NCBI RefSeq assembly: GCF_900590755.1
Contig: NZ_UUOC01000001.1
Location: 682,001 to 746,000, forward strand
Source of the DNA: Pseudomonas viridiflava
Lineage (GTDB): Bacteria; Pseudomonadota; Gammaproteobacteria; Pseudomonadales; Pseudomonadaceae
DNA length: 64,000 nucleotides
Reading direction: 5' to 3'
Part shown: one piece after another, positions 44,952 to 54,309 of the stretch
Layout: each line of letters starts with the position of its first letter
How positions within the stretch are numbered: the stretch's first letter is position 1
Notes under the pieces: model-generated
What the model saw: the letters and a program-made list of their open reading frames with translations, nothing else
What the model was told of the DNA's origin: nothing
Databases searched by the model: none
Made by a program: the position numbers and the translations under genes

Positions 44952-46505
44952 ATGCGCTCTCTTACGTTGCATCTGAAAATCCTGATTGGTGTCCTGGTGA
45001 CACTGGGGATCGCAATCACGGCCTATCAGATTCTGGCGCTCGGCATCCCGGTTACCGAGGATGAAACCGACGACTTGTGGAATATCGACGCCAAGGTCGA
45101 ATTCGTCGCCAATAACAACAAGGACTCGGTCAAGCTGCAGATGTTCGTGCCACCACTGGCCCGAGACTACGTCAGCCTCAATGAAAGCTTTATCTCCAAC
45201 AACTACGGGGTGAGCGTCAACCGGGTTGATGGCAACCGCAAGGTCACCTGGTCGGCACGTCGCGCCACCGGTAATCAGACGCTGTATTACCGACTGGTGC
45301 TGACCAAGCGCTACAGCGGTGAAAAGCTCAAGGCCAAGGGGCCGATCTTCCGCGACAGCATTGCCGTCGAAGGCCCGGAAAAAATCGCTGCCGAAGCCTT
45401 GCTCGCACCGATACGCCAGCATTCGGCGGACGTGGAAACCTTCGTCACCGAGGCCATCAAGCGGGTCAACAATCTCTCCGACAACAACGTCAAGCTGCTG
45501 CTGGCCGGTGACACCTCCAGCTCCAACAAGGCGCGGATCACCGAGTTGCTGCTATCCATCGCCCACGTGCCCATGGAAAAGGTCCACACCATTCGCCTGG
45601 TAGCCGACCAGCCGCAAAGCCCGGAACTCTGGCTGCGCAGCTTCAATGGCAAGGATTGGCTGTACTTCAATCCGGACACTGGTGAACAGGGCCTGCCCCA
45701 AGACCGCCTGCTGTGGTGGACCGGCGACGAAAACCTGATCACCCTCGACGGCGGCAAAAAAGCCGTGGTGACCTTCAGCCTGAACAATAGCGAGATGAAC
45801 GCCATCCGCCTGGCCAAGCTCACCGATGCCAGCACCGACGCCGACTTCCTGGAATATTCGCTGTACGGCCTGCCTCTGCAAACTCAGCAGACTTTCATGA
45901 TCATGGTCATGATCCCGATTGGCGTGCTGGTGATCCTGATTCTGCGCAACCTGATCGGCCTGCAAACTCTTGGCACCTTCACCCCCGTGCTGATTGCTCT
46001 GGCTTTCAGGGAGACTCAACTGGGGTTCGGCATCATCCTGTTTACGGTGATCACCGCGCTGGGCCTGTCGTTACGCTCCTATCTGGAGCACTTGAAGCTG
46101 CAAATGCTGCCGCGTCTGTCGGTGGTGCTGACCTTCGTGGTGGTGCTGATCGCCGCCATCAGCCTGTTCAGCCACAAGCTCGGGCTTGAGCGCGGCCTGT
46201 CGGTGGCCTTGTTCCCGATGGTGATTCTGACCATGACCATCGAACGCCTGTCCATCACCTGGGAAGAGCGCGGCGGCGGCCATGCCATGAAAGTCGCCAT
46301 CGGTACGCTGTTTGCGGCGTCCCTGGCGCACATCATCATGAGCGTCCCGCAGTTGATTTACTTTGTCTTCACCTTCCCCTCGGTGCTGCTGATTCTGGTG
46401 GGCTTCATGCTGGCAATGGGTCGCTATCGCGGCTACCGCCTGACTGAGCTGATGCGCTTCAAGGCCTTCCTCAAGGAAGAATCCAAGCAAGAGCAACTCA
46501 AATGA
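44952..46505 (+). CDS. Inactive transglutaminase fused to seven transmembrane helices
   Basis: This 517-residue membrane protein has an N-terminal anchor (residues 7-30), a periplasmic region of about 280 residues containing the transglutaminase-like fold (ADVETFVTEAIKRVNNLSDN through WLYFNPDTGEQGLP) without a clear Cys-His-Asp triad, and then about seven helices from residue 315, including FMIMVMIPIGVLVILILRNL and GLQTLGTFTPVLIALAF. The layout matches the Transglut_i_TM and 7TM_transglut families. Its 3' end overlaps the ATP-grasp gene by 4 bases. Its role is unknown; it may bind a peptide bond substrate or sense the envelope. Confidence 0.87.
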   Translation: MRSLTLHLKILIGVLVTLGIAITAYQILALGIPVTEDETDDLWNIDAKVEFVANNNKDSVKLQMFVPPLARDYVSLNESFISNNYGVSVNRVDGNRKVTWSARRATGNQTLYYRLVLTKRYSGEKLKAKGPIFRDSIAVEGPEKIAAEALLAPIRQHSADVETFVTEAIKRVNNLSDNNVKLLLAGDTSSSNKARITELLLSIAHVPMEKVHTIRLVADQPQSPELWLRSFNGKDWLYFNPDTGEQGLPQDRLLWWTGDENLITLDGGKKAVVTFSLNNSEMNAIRLAKLTDASTDADFLEYSLYGLPLQTQQTFMIMVMIPIGVLVILILRNLIGLQTLGTFTPVLIALAFRETQLGFGIILFTVITALGLSLRSYLEHLKLQMLPRLSVVLTFVVVLIAAISLFSHKLGLERGLSVALFPMVILTMTIERLSITWEERGGGHAMKVAIGTLFAASLAHIIMSVPQLIYFVFTFPSVLLILVGFMLAMGRYRGYRLTELMRFKAFLKEESKQEQLK

Positions 46506-47473
46506 TCGGCTGGTGGAAAACCTGGAAGGCCCTGGAAGCCCGGGGCATCATGGGCATCAACCGGCGTAACGCGGATTACGTGCTCAAGTACAACAAGCGC
46601 AGCCTGTACCCGATTGTCGATGACAAGATCATCACCAAGGAACGGGCCATCGCGGCGGGTATCAACGTGCCCGAGATGTACGGGGTGATTTCCACCGAGA
46701 AGCAGATCGACAAGCTGGACGAGATCATTGGCGGGCGCAGCGACTTCGTGATCAAGCCGGCACAAGGCGCAGGCGGTGACGGGATTCTGGTGATTGCCGA
46801 TCGTTTCGAGGATCGTTACCGGACCGTTTCTGGACGCATCGTCAGCCATTCGGAAATCGAGCATCAAGTCTCCAGCATCCTCACCGGTCTGTATTCGCTG
46901 GGTGGGCATCGGGATCGGGCACTGATCGAGTACCGGGTCACGCCAGACCAGATCTTCAAAAGCATCAGCTACGAAGGCGTGCCGGATATCCGGGTCATCG
47001 TGCTGATGGGCTATCCAGTCATGGCGATGTTGCGCCTGCCGACCCGGCAATCCGGCGGCAAGGCTAACTTGCACCAGGGTGCCATTGGCGTAGGCGTCGA
47101 CCTTGCCACTGGCATCACCCTGCGCGGCACCTGGCTGAACAACATCATCACCAAACACCCGGACACCACCAACGCGGTGGATGGCGTGCAGTTGCCCAAC
47201 TGGGACGGCTTCATGAAACTCGCCGCCGAATGCTACGAACTGTGCGGTCTGGGCTACATCGGCGTGGACATGGTTCTGGACCAGGAACAAGGCCCGCTGA
47301 TCCTCGAACTCAACGCCCGCCCCGGCCTGAATATCCAGATCGCCAATGATTGCGGTTTGACCCATCGCACTCAGGCGGTGGAGGCGCGGCTGGAGCAGTT
47401 GGCGTTGAATGGCGAGGTGGAGACACCGGAACAGCGAGTGAGGTTTGTACAGGACATGTTTGGGCACGTGTAA
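46502..47473 (+). CDS. RimK-like ATP-grasp ligase (alpha-L-glutamate ligase-like)
   Basis: This 323-residue ATP-grasp protein has the nucleotide-binding FVIKPAQGAGGDGILVI near residue 81 and the metal-binding ILELNARPGLNIQIAN near residue 262. It begins directly with a conserved N-terminal GIMGINRRNADYVLKYNKR. Relatives of RimK add glutamate residues or form other amide bonds. In this trio the protein may ligate an amino acid to a peptide or protein in the cytoplasm, while the 7TM protein and the retropepsin act across the membrane. The acceptor is unknown. Confidence 0.87.
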   Translation: MIGWWKTWKALEARGIMGINRRNADYVLKYNKRSLYPIVDDKIITKERAIAAGINVPEMYGVISTEKQIDKLDEIIGGRSDFVIKPAQGAGGDGILVIADRFEDRYRTVSGRIVSHSEIEHQVSSILTGLYSLGGHRDRALIEYRVTPDQIFKSISYEGVPDIRVIVLMGYPVMAMLRLPTRQSGGKANLHQGAIGVGVDLATGITLRGTWLNNIITKHPDTTNAVDGVQLPNWDGFMKLAAECYELCGLGYIGVDMVLDQEQGPLILELNARPGLNIQIANDCGLTHRTQAVEARLEQLALNGEVETPEQRVRFVQDMFGHV

Positions 47474-47883
47474 AGCTGCGGTCGCCGCTTGCAATGGCGA
47501 GCCTCGGTAGCACCCGGAGCTGCGCGAGATTCCATGTCGCCTGTAATTCCGTAGATGCCTCAGGCACTTCACTGTGGAGTATTCGAACCCGTGGGGAGCT
47601 TGATCGCGGAGAGGCCATTACTCCGATAGTTATTTGTCGCCTGTAATACAGCCTTCGCAAGCAAGCTTGCTCACACAGACGACCACGTTTACATGTGGGA
47701 TCGGCCGGGCGGCGCTCCGCTTCAGCCGGGAAGAGGCCAGTACATCCGCCCGAGATTGATCGCCTGAAATACCGTCTTCCCGGCTAAAGCGGAGCGCCGC
47801 CCGGCCGGTCCCACAACAGATATGCATTACAGGCCAACATAGAATCTCCCACGGGTAAGTTCTTGGCGAGCGGCAAGCCTGGT
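47474..47883. other. Intergenic region with a REP pair
   Basis: The 410-bp gap between the convergent ATP-grasp and modular-protein genes shows no gene. A pair of the 'GGGACCGGCTTTAGCCGGG' family occupies 47693-47815, both arms carrying the CGGAGCGCCGCCCGGCC variant. The remainder (47474-47692) shows nothing recognisable. Confidence 0.7.
47693..47815. repeat. REP pair with the GC-rich arm variant
   Basis: Left arm CCGGGCGGCGCTCCGCTTCA from about 47705 and right arm GCTAAAGCGGAGCGCCGCCC near 47783-47802 are inverted relative to each other. It lies between convergent gene ends, a usual REP location. Confidence 0.88.
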
Positions 47884-49344
47884 TCACGGCACCATCGATA
47901 CTTTGTTGTATCGAGGAAAATTCGGCACACCCTCTGGCGGCCAGGTCACACCCTCATCGAAGCTGACGTAAACCAGCATGCTAAAGGGAGTGTTGTGCTT
48001 GAGCCTGCTCATGAAATCCCGATTGGCAGCGATATTGCCGGCTGAGCCAATACCGGCGGTCAACTCATCGGTAGTCACTGGATGGCTGGCCACTGCCACA
48101 TGCTCAATCGCATCGCCGTTGCTGTCCACACCCGTCACCACAATCTTGACCCGCTGACTGGTCGCAATGAGCGGCCATCTCGCCATCTTGAGCTTTGCGC
48201 CACTTAGGGGAATATCCTGAAGACGAAGAGTACCCGCCATAACACCCTCACAACTGAGGAGTGGCAGCGTGTCTTTATCCAATGGATCTAGCTGAAGCTG
48301 GCGCACGCGCGAGGGATGGGGGTTACTTGACGCGTCCACGATGTCGTATCTGACCGTGATCTGCCTGTTGATGTGCGGCGCAACATAATCACGAGGGATC
48401 AGGTAACGGCGGCTCCCTGCCGGCGTAGGCGTCGCGGTACGGTAAGCGCCGAACTGTCCCAGCTCGGCCCACTGCACCCAGATGACTTCACCGGGGTTCA
48501 ATGGAAACTCCGGAACAATCACTGTTGCTCCAGAATCTGCCACCTCGGGCACCAAGGTGACGTGCTCTCCTGAACCCGCGGCCCGGTCAATATCAGGCCA
48601 TTCGTAATCTCTGGATATCGGCGCGACGCTCACATCCAGGATGACTGGCGAAGCATGATGGCTGGGGTTACCTGCACGGTCGCGAATCTGGTAATACGCA
48701 TATCGATCGCCATCACCACGACGCACAATCATTGCGCCATCAAAGGTAGCGGTTAGAGGTTTGCCCATATCAAGTCGAGTCAGGGTATATGAACCGGCCT
48801 CCTCGCGACTGCCTGGAGCTCGATCCCAGTACCAGGTCAATACATCGCCCGGTTTGATAGGGGCATAATTCGGGATAACCGCTTCGACCTTGTCGCCATG
48901 GTCTTGCAGATATTGAGCCGTCACCCCGTTCGTGACAATTTCGGCCGGGAAAATTAACCGTTCACTCGTATTCAGAACTGGCGCCATCGTGTCGATGGTA
49001 ATCGTATAAGGCGCGGAGTTAATTCCGGTACCGTTATAGGAGACAAAGTGGTAGTAGATCTCATTCTCCCCCTGCCTCAGCAGATTCTGCGCGACCACCA
49101 CGAACAACGTGTCAGGCGCCACAGGCGCGTTCCATGTCCTCTCGGCAGCGGGGGATCCATCCCAATACAAGGTCAATTTTTCTTCGCTTGTACCCGGATT
49201 AGGTATTGGAAACATAGGAAACCAGACTTCCAGATCTGCCTGAGCGGCACTAGCAGGGAGCAGATTGGTCTCGCCCCCCTCAATGTCGGGAAGCACTTGT
49301 TTGACATACGGTGGTTCGTGCAGCGGTTGATTGTCAGTAGACAT
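47884..49344 (-). CDS. Modular beta-sandwich (Ig-like) protein, unknown function, paralogue A
   Basis: This 486-residue protein, from the ATG at 49344 with AGGAG upstream, has no signal peptide. It consists of about four repeated modules of 100-120 residues. Each carries a PGD-x(3)-W-type strand pair, such as IKPGDVLTWYWDRAPGSREE near residue 160 and LNPGEVIWVQWAELGQFG near residue 290, and ends in a domain also found in the protein at 52879 (MARWPLIATSQRVKIVVTGV ... VYVSFDEGVTWPP). I do not recognise a named family. It follows the autotransporter gene across a strong terminator, so it may be partly uncoupled from it. Confidence 0.75.
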   Translation of the reverse strand: MSTDNQPLHEPPYVKQVLPDIEGGETNLLPASAAQADLEVWFPMFPIPNPGTSEEKLTLYWDGSPAAERTWNAPVAPDTLFVVVAQNLLRQGENEIYYHFVSYNGTGINSAPYTITIDTMAPVLNTSERLIFPAEIVTNGVTAQYLQDHGDKVEAVIPNYAPIKPGDVLTWYWDRAPGSREEAGSYTLTRLDMGKPLTATFDGAMIVRRGDGDRYAYYQIRDRAGNPSHHASPVILDVSVAPISRDYEWPDIDRAAGSGEHVTLVPEVADSGATVIVPEFPLNPGEVIWVQWAELGQFGAYRTATPTPAGSRRYLIPRDYVAPHINRQITVRYDIVDASSNPHPSRVRQLQLDPLDKDTLPLLSCEGVMAGTLRLQDIPLSGAKLKMARWPLIATSQRVKIVVTGVDSNGDAIEHVAVASHPVTTDELTAGIGSAGNIAANRDFMSRLKHNTPFSMLVYVSFDEGVTWPPEGVPNFPRYNKVSMVP

Positions 49345-49359
49345 GGAGATGACTCCTGT

Positions 49360-49392
49360 AAAAAAAACAAAGGGCCGCAGCGGCCCTTTGTT
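49360..49392 (-). terminator. Rho-independent terminator after the autotransporter gene
   Basis: AACAAAGGGCCG and CGGCCCTTTGTT form a perfect 12-bp stem with a 3-base loop at 49366-49392; on the minus strand it is followed by a run of eight T. It starts 8 bases past the autotransporter stop and its T-run ends just before the ribosome-binding site of the gene at 49344. Confidence 0.93.
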
Positions 49393-49400
49393 CTTCCTTC

Positions 49401-51581
49401 TTACCAGCTGTAGCGCAGACCTACATTCGCGCCCCAAGGCTGTTCGATATTGTTGCCATTGCTGTAATCCAGATCGACATGCGCTTGCAGCTTGTCGGTC
49501 AACTGGATGGCAACACCCGCGCCCAACTCACCTCGTGAGCCGGACAAATCGTTGTTGAACACGTTGTTATTGACTTGCACCTTATTGTTGTTGGCGAACT
49601 CGTGGGCATACGCAGCACGAATATAGGGCTGAACAGTGCTGCCGTTATCCATTTCGAAGTTGCGCCCCACCGTCGCGCCGACTTTGCCCAGGAATGAGTG
49701 AGTCTTGTCGCCCTCAGCAGACAGGCCGTTGTCCAGGTCGTAATCCTTGCCCTGAATCACTACACCCGACAACTGAGTGTAAGGCTCGACAAAGTAGCCA
49801 TCGTCCAGTTTGATATGCCGGCCGACTTCAACCGAAGCACCGACGCCGCTGTTTTTGTAATCGCCTTTGGTGCGAGTACCATCGCTGAGCTGCACTTTGG
49901 ATTCATTCTCGAAGCGGTTGAGCTTGAGCACTGCATCCACGTAGTAGCCACTCTCTGCATCCAGCCAGGTGGTGTAAGCACCGACGTAGTAACTGTCGAC
50001 CTCACCTGAGGTGCCACGATCCAGATCCAGGTCAGACTTGCTGTAACCGCCCAGCACACCCACCAGCCATTGCCCGTCACCGACTGGCAGTGGCGCATCG
50101 GCACCAAAGGAAATCCCTTGCTGAGTCTGGGTATACCCCACACCCGAGGACGCCGAGACGTCGTACTTATTGCCATAGGTGCGCATCCAGCCACCGGCTT
50201 TGCCACCATCCATCCGCAGTTCGCCCATGCGGCTCCGCAAGGTGCTCAATTCGCCGTACCAGACGGTTGGCGCAGTATTGAACAAAGCGAGTACCGAACT
50301 GGTGCCGGGGCTGATGACTTTGCTGTTAGTGTCCAGAAACCAGTCGTTACCGTTCTGAATCAGGTCGTAGGAAAACGCACCCAGATCAACCGGGCCATTG
50401 AGCAGCGAGAACTGCGCGTCGCCGCCACCAATGTGCACCACCTGCATCTGGCTCTCCGCAACCGGGTCCGCACCGCTGCTGCCAATCAGCAACGTGTGGT
50501 TGCCGGTGGCGTTGCCGGTGACGTTGAGCATGTCATGCTCGCCGGTGACAAAATCGGCATCCATCACGAAGTTACCGCTGCCCGACAGTTCACCCACGTC
50601 CAACCGGTAGAACGCCGTCGGGTCGCCAAACTTCACGGAGCCGCCATTGAGCGCCAGTGAACTGACCTGGCTGTCTTCAACCATCACCCATTGCGCCTGG
50701 CTGTTGACGGCCAGGCTGTTAACGTTTTCCAGGCGGCCAGTCAGGCTCGCGCTGTTTTGCAGAGTAAGGTTCGCAGTGCCTCCCGCTTCAGCCACCACAT
50801 CGCCGGTCAGTTGGCTGTTATCAACGTTCATGTTCGCCGTTGCGCCATTGGCGACTTCGAGCATGTAGCCGTTGCCGCCCACCAGGGTCGAGCCGTTGTT
50901 GACGTTGATCTGCGCGGATGTACCCGCCTCCACAACGAGGGCTGAACCGACAGTACCCGACACCTGGGTGCCGCTCAGGTCGAGCAAAGCACTGTCAGAC
51001 GTACCCGCAATGTCGCCAAACACTACGCCATTCTGCGTTCCGGTAATGGTTGAACCCACAGCACTGACCGCGCCTTCGAACGCATTGATACCAACGCCAA
51101 TAGGCCCGGTTCCGGAGACTGTACTGTTATCAAGGGAGAGCGTGGATTCAGGACTGACGAGTGCGCCTAGTAAGCCCCCGCTAATCTGGCTGCCATAGAC
51201 CCGCGCAGTCGAGCCGCCTCCAGATACCGAATTCCCGAGAACCAGCCCTCGAGAGCTAGTGCTGACCGTGCTGCCCGTGAGAATTGCATCGCCTCCCCCC
51301 ATGTTGATAGCAGTAACGGAGCCACCCGTGACCGTCGTACCGTTCAGGCTTAACGTAGCGCTACTACCCATGGATATATTGAGCGTGCTAGCACCCTCGC
51401 CAGTCAGTTGCCCACCCGGCAGCAGCCGATAATTCTGCACCGGATCACCAGGGCCAATGGTGAGTGGCTGATCGACATCTAACGCCTTGACCTCTGCACT
51501 GAGCAGAAGCGCCGAGCATAAGATCCCGAGTTTGAGATTTCTAGCGAGCGGGCTTAAAGGCAAAGCTCCATTCCCAGACAT
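49401..51581 (-). CDS. Pertactin-like autotransporter outer-membrane protein
   Basis: This 726-residue type Va secretion protein has an N-terminal signal peptide (LKLGILCSALLLSAEVKA, residues 16-33). The passenger of about 400 residues is rich in Ser, Thr, Gly and Asn, with repeated short beta-helix turns such as SGGSTARVYGSQISGGLLGA. The C-terminal barrel starts near TVWYGELSTLRSRMGELRMD and ends GLRYSW, an aromatic residue as required for barrel insertion. The passenger is small and probably an adhesin. GAAGG lies upstream of the ATG. The upstream region is AT-rich. Confidence 0.9.
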   Translation of the reverse strand: MSGNGALPLSPLARNLKLGILCSALLLSAEVKALDVDQPLTIGPGDPVQNYRLLPGGQLTGEGASTLNISMGSSATLSLNGTTVTGGSVTAINMGGGDAILTGSTVSTSSRGLVLGNSVSGGGSTARVYGSQISGGLLGALVSPESTLSLDNSTVSGTGPIGVGINAFEGAVSAVGSTITGTQNGVVFGDIAGTSDSALLDLSGTQVSGTVGSALVVEAGTSAQINVNNGSTLVGGNGYMLEVANGATANMNVDNSQLTGDVVAEAGGTANLTLQNSASLTGRLENVNSLAVNSQAQWVMVEDSQVSSLALNGGSVKFGDPTAFYRLDVGELSGSGNFVMDADFVTGEHDMLNVTGNATGNHTLLIGSSGADPVAESQMQVVHIGGGDAQFSLLNGPVDLGAFSYDLIQNGNDWFLDTNSKVISPGTSSVLALFNTAPTVWYGELSTLRSRMGELRMDGGKAGGWMRTYGNKYDVSASSGVGYTQTQQGISFGADAPLPVGDGQWLVGVLGGYSKSDLDLDRGTSGEVDSYYVGAYTTWLDAESGYYVDAVLKLNRFENESKVQLSDGTRTKGDYKNSGVGASVEVGRHIKLDDGYFVEPYTQLSGVVIQGKDYDLDNGLSAEGDKTHSFLGKVGATVGRNFEMDNGSTVQPYIRAAYAHEFANNNKVQVNNNVFNNDLSGSRGELGAGVAIQLTDKLQAHVDLDYSNGNNIEQPWGANVGLRYSW

Positions 51582-51868
51582 AAGTTAATACCTTCAATTT
51601 GATGTTATTGAACGAGACTTGCTTTGCAGCCGGCCGCCATAACTAAGGCGCCACCCGGAATGCAAGCGGCGAAAGCCTACACTTCAAATTCTCAAATCAA
51701 TGTAGGACATTTCCGATAATGCTAGTAGAAACGTCCGACAGCGCACGCATGGACTTCCCAAATATTCGTATTTCATCCATTTAGTGCGACTTACGATTCC
51801 ATCCCAACCCAATTTGAAGTAACCAGCGCGCGGCTTACTTCAAATAATTCCTAAAAATAAAACCATCT

Positions 51869-51940
51869 CTGTAGGAGCTGCCGAAGGCTGAGGATTACCG
51901 CGTTCAAGGACCACGCTTTCGCAGCTTTCGGCGCTCCCAT
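51869..51940. repeat. REP pair, 'TAGGAGCTGCCGAAGGCTGC' family
   Basis: CTGTAGGAGCTGCCGAAGGC begins the left arm; the right arm, CGCAGCTTTCGGCGCTCCCA, is a more diverged inverted copy. Confidence 0.8.
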
Positions 51941-51974
51941 GAACAGAATAACGATCTGAACCTATGAAATTGTT

Positions 51975-52060
51975 ATGTAAGAGTGAGCTTCCTCGCGATG
52001 TGATATGCCAGCCACTAAATCATCACCTGACGCTATCGCGAGCAAGCTCACTCCTACAGG
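51975..52060. repeat. REP pair, 'GAGCTTGCTCGCGA' variant family
   Basis: Left arm GTAAGAGTGAGCTTCCTCGC and right arm GCGAGCAAGCTCACTCCTAC form an inverted pair of a variant of the GAGGCTTGCCCGCGA type, with about 40 bp between. Confidence 0.78.
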
Positions 52061-52150
52061 GTACTTGTTTGCTGCGCGACAGCGCGGCGTCTGGACGACG
52101 ACGGATCGCCTAGAGACATTTTCATTCCTGCAAGCGACCTATTTCTCCCC

Positions 52151-52879
52151 TCAGCTTTTCTTGCGCGGCGGTGGTGTGAGCGGGCATTGCACTAACCCAT
52201 TATGCATCGATACATTGCCCTCTACTGTTCCGGACTTGGCTTCCTCCGTTCCAAATGTGAAGGAATAGGATACCTGACCAGTTCCATCCTGCGAGAGGCC
52301 AAAAATCGGTTCGATGTAATCCGCATAAGGCACCCGCCAGACGAAGCCTGTTCGTGGGTACTCCGTGCCTAGCGTTATCTCATCGTCAAAATCCACTTCG
52401 GGAATAGGATCCCCCGTTACATCGTCCACCACCCGCCATTTCATCTTGATAATAGTTCCGTCCGGGAGGAATATCGGTTTTTGACTCAAGTCAGGTACCT
52501 GAACTCTGATCGCGGGGTCATTCGTATAAGGTGGTACATCCCACAAGGAGTCGCAGTTCAAATAGATAACGCCCCCCCCGCCGACCCTGCCACCCAGAAA
52601 TTCCGGGTCCGGTCCAACCGGCGTCACTGCATCAGCGTTAACTTCGGTGATCCGGGAGTGCTGTTCATTATCCTCAAAACCTGGGGCAGCACTGATCCGG
52701 TAGTGCACAGGCAGCGCGGGATCATTGAAGCCTTCCTTGATAACGTCCCAGGGGATGTCCACTCCTATTTCAGTGGTATCGGTATCTGTCGTCTTTATTT
52801 GGTACTGCGCACTTGGAACCACTACTCCTTTCCAGTAAAAATCCATGTATTCACCGGGCTTTAGATTTCTGTATAACAC
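52151..52879 (-). CDS. Modular beta-sandwich (Ig-like) protein, short paralogue C
   Basis: This 242-residue protein, unrecognised, has two modules resembling those of its neighbours: LKPGEYMDFYWKGVVVPSAQ near the N-terminus and a second module containing IFLPDGTIIKMKWRVVDD. It lacks the shared C-terminal domain of the two longer paralogues and ends in a basic PPPRKKS tail. The start is GTG overlapping the stop of the upstream paralogue by one base (TAGTG); an ATG at 52846 is possible. It is cotranscribed with the gene at 52879-54309. Confidence 0.65.
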   Translation of the reverse strand: MLYRNLKPGEYMDFYWKGVVVPSAQYQIKTTDTDTTEIGVDIPWDVIKEGFNDPALPVHYRISAAPGFEDNEQHSRITEVNADAVTPVGPDPEFLGGRVGGGGVIYLNCDSLWDVPPYTNDPAIRVQVPDLSQKPIFLPDGTIIKMKWRVVDDVTGDPIPEVDFDDEITLGTEYPRTGFVWRVPYADYIEPIFGLSQDGTGQVSYSFTFGTEEAKSGTVEGNVSMHNGLVQCPLTPPPRKKS

Positions 52880-54309
52880 TACTCAACAAGGGTCACGCCG
52901 CTATTGCTATCAAAGTAGGTAGGGGTTTGACCACCATCAAAACTTACTTGAGTTTTCAATGTAATGGATGTGTACAACTTCAGTGCTCTTAGAAAAGCAA
53001 GTGACAGCCTGCTCGATACTTTCTGGGCCGTTGCTTCAGCCGATGTGACGGGCAGGGCCTGACGGACAAAAATATGAGCGGCGCCCCCCGCAGGGGATAC
53101 GCCAGTGGCCTCAATCGTTAATAGTTGCCCCACGGCCATAAATGGCCACCTACCCAGCATCAGCTCCTCGCCGGTAGAAGGCACCGTTTTCAGAGACAAC
53201 GTGGTGCCAATCCTTACCCACTGAATGATCGGGTATTGCCCTTTGGGCAAGGGCTCTATACGCAACAGAAAAGGCGTGGAGTCATGGACGCCACCCGCAA
53301 GCGGGGTGAATCGATAAAACACTTCGAAACGTTTGTCTTCCCCGCCCATATTGGCCGCTACCGCGGTCGCAGGAATGAAGAAGCGCTTCAGGTCATCGGT
53401 GTCCGCAGGGGACGTTGCAATATGTTGCCCGCCAGCAGCTGCGCCTTGCCAATGCACTTCAAGTTGATCGCCAGCCCCTAGCGGGGCCGATTCTGGTACC
53501 AGGACGTACACGCCTGACAGTGCGACGCTGGCCTGTAAAACGCCTTTATGTTCTCCAGCCCCACCATCAGGGACGGCACGCTCGATCGTTGGTGGCTCCA
53601 GATCCAGTGGCTGCAGCACACTCAAAACCAACGATGCACTGGTCTTGGCGACCCCAGGTCTGGCGTATTGGTACATCAGCGTCACCTGTGCACCCTGATT
53701 CGCCAAAAGCCACTGCGCGTCGATGGAAAACTCAAGAACGGCCACCTGCTCAACCTGCTGCGACTTCACCTCGCTGGCTTGAGACGATGCGCCATCAGCG
53801 TATAGCACTACATAATCACCCCGCTGCATGCCGGGGTACGCTGGAACCTGCACGACAAGGCCATCCGGATAACGCCCGGGATCAATCGGCCGGCTGGCGT
53901 CATGTCCCTCAATACCGGGCACCTCCAAACGGTCAGAAGCGGTTGTGCCTATTTGAAAGCGTTGCACTGGCGAATGAATGACCGTTCCATCGTGGTGCAT
54001 GATTTCATAACTGACGTCTGCCTCATTGCTAAACAATATTTCGCCACGAGGTATATACACTGATGGCGTTTGTTCAATAGCAACTTCATCTAACACCAGT
54101 GTCCCAGTCCACTCGTCTTCCGGATCACCGCCATAGAAGCCTTGCCAGCGGATCGTCAATCTATCCCCGGGTAGCATCTCGTCAGAACTCGGCACCACTG
54201 CAATCGCGCCCGCACTGTCAACATCAGCAGCCGCTAACGCCAGATCGTGGGATTGTTTAATTTGCACAACAGGTCGTTCAACCTGTGCCAAAGCAGTTGC
54301 CTTACTCAT
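52879..54309 (-). CDS. Modular beta-sandwich (Ig-like) protein, unknown function, paralogue B
   Basis: This 476-residue protein has no signal peptide. Modules carry LPGDRLTIRWQGFYGGDPED near residue 45, a pair in YPGMQRGDYVVLYADG near residue 165, and LGAGDQLEVHWQGAAAGG near residue 280. The C-terminal domain (LMLGRWPFMAVGQLLTIEAT ... TQVSFDGGQTPTY) aligns with that of paralogue A at 47884. AAGGAG precedes the ATG. It heads a two-gene unit with paralogue C and is divergent from the secreted protein at 54587. Function is unknown; location next to an RHS gene suggests a surface or toxin-related role. Confidence 0.72.
   Translation of the reverse strand: MSKATALAQVERPVVQIKQSHDLALAAADVDSAGAIAVVPSSDEMLPGDRLTIRWQGFYGGDPEDEWTGTLVLDEVAIEQTPSVYIPRGEILFSNEADVSYEIMHHDGTVIHSPVQRFQIGTTASDRLEVPGIEGHDASRPIDPGRYPDGLVVQVPAYPGMQRGDYVVLYADGASSQASEVKSQQVEQVAVLEFSIDAQWLLANQGAQVTLMYQYARPGVAKTSASLVLSVLQPLDLEPPTIERAVPDGGAGEHKGVLQASVALSGVYVLVPESAPLGAGDQLEVHWQGAAAGGQHIATSPADTDDLKRFFIPATAVAANMGGEDKRFEVFYRFTPLAGGVHDSTPFLLRIEPLPKGQYPIIQWVRIGTTLSLKTVPSTGEELMLGRWPFMAVGQLLTIEATGVSPAGGAAHIFVRQALPVTSAEATAQKVSSRLSLAFLRALKLYTSITLKTQVSFDGGQTPTYFDSNSGVTLVE

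Larger units (their letters stand above)
51582..52150. other. Intergenic region: autotransporter promoter and two REP pairs
   Basis: The first 280 bp upstream of the autotransporter start are AT-rich and should contain its promoter. Two REP pairs follow, at 51869-51940 and 51975-52060. The rest, up to the stop of the gene at 52151, shows no gene. Confidence 0.6.
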
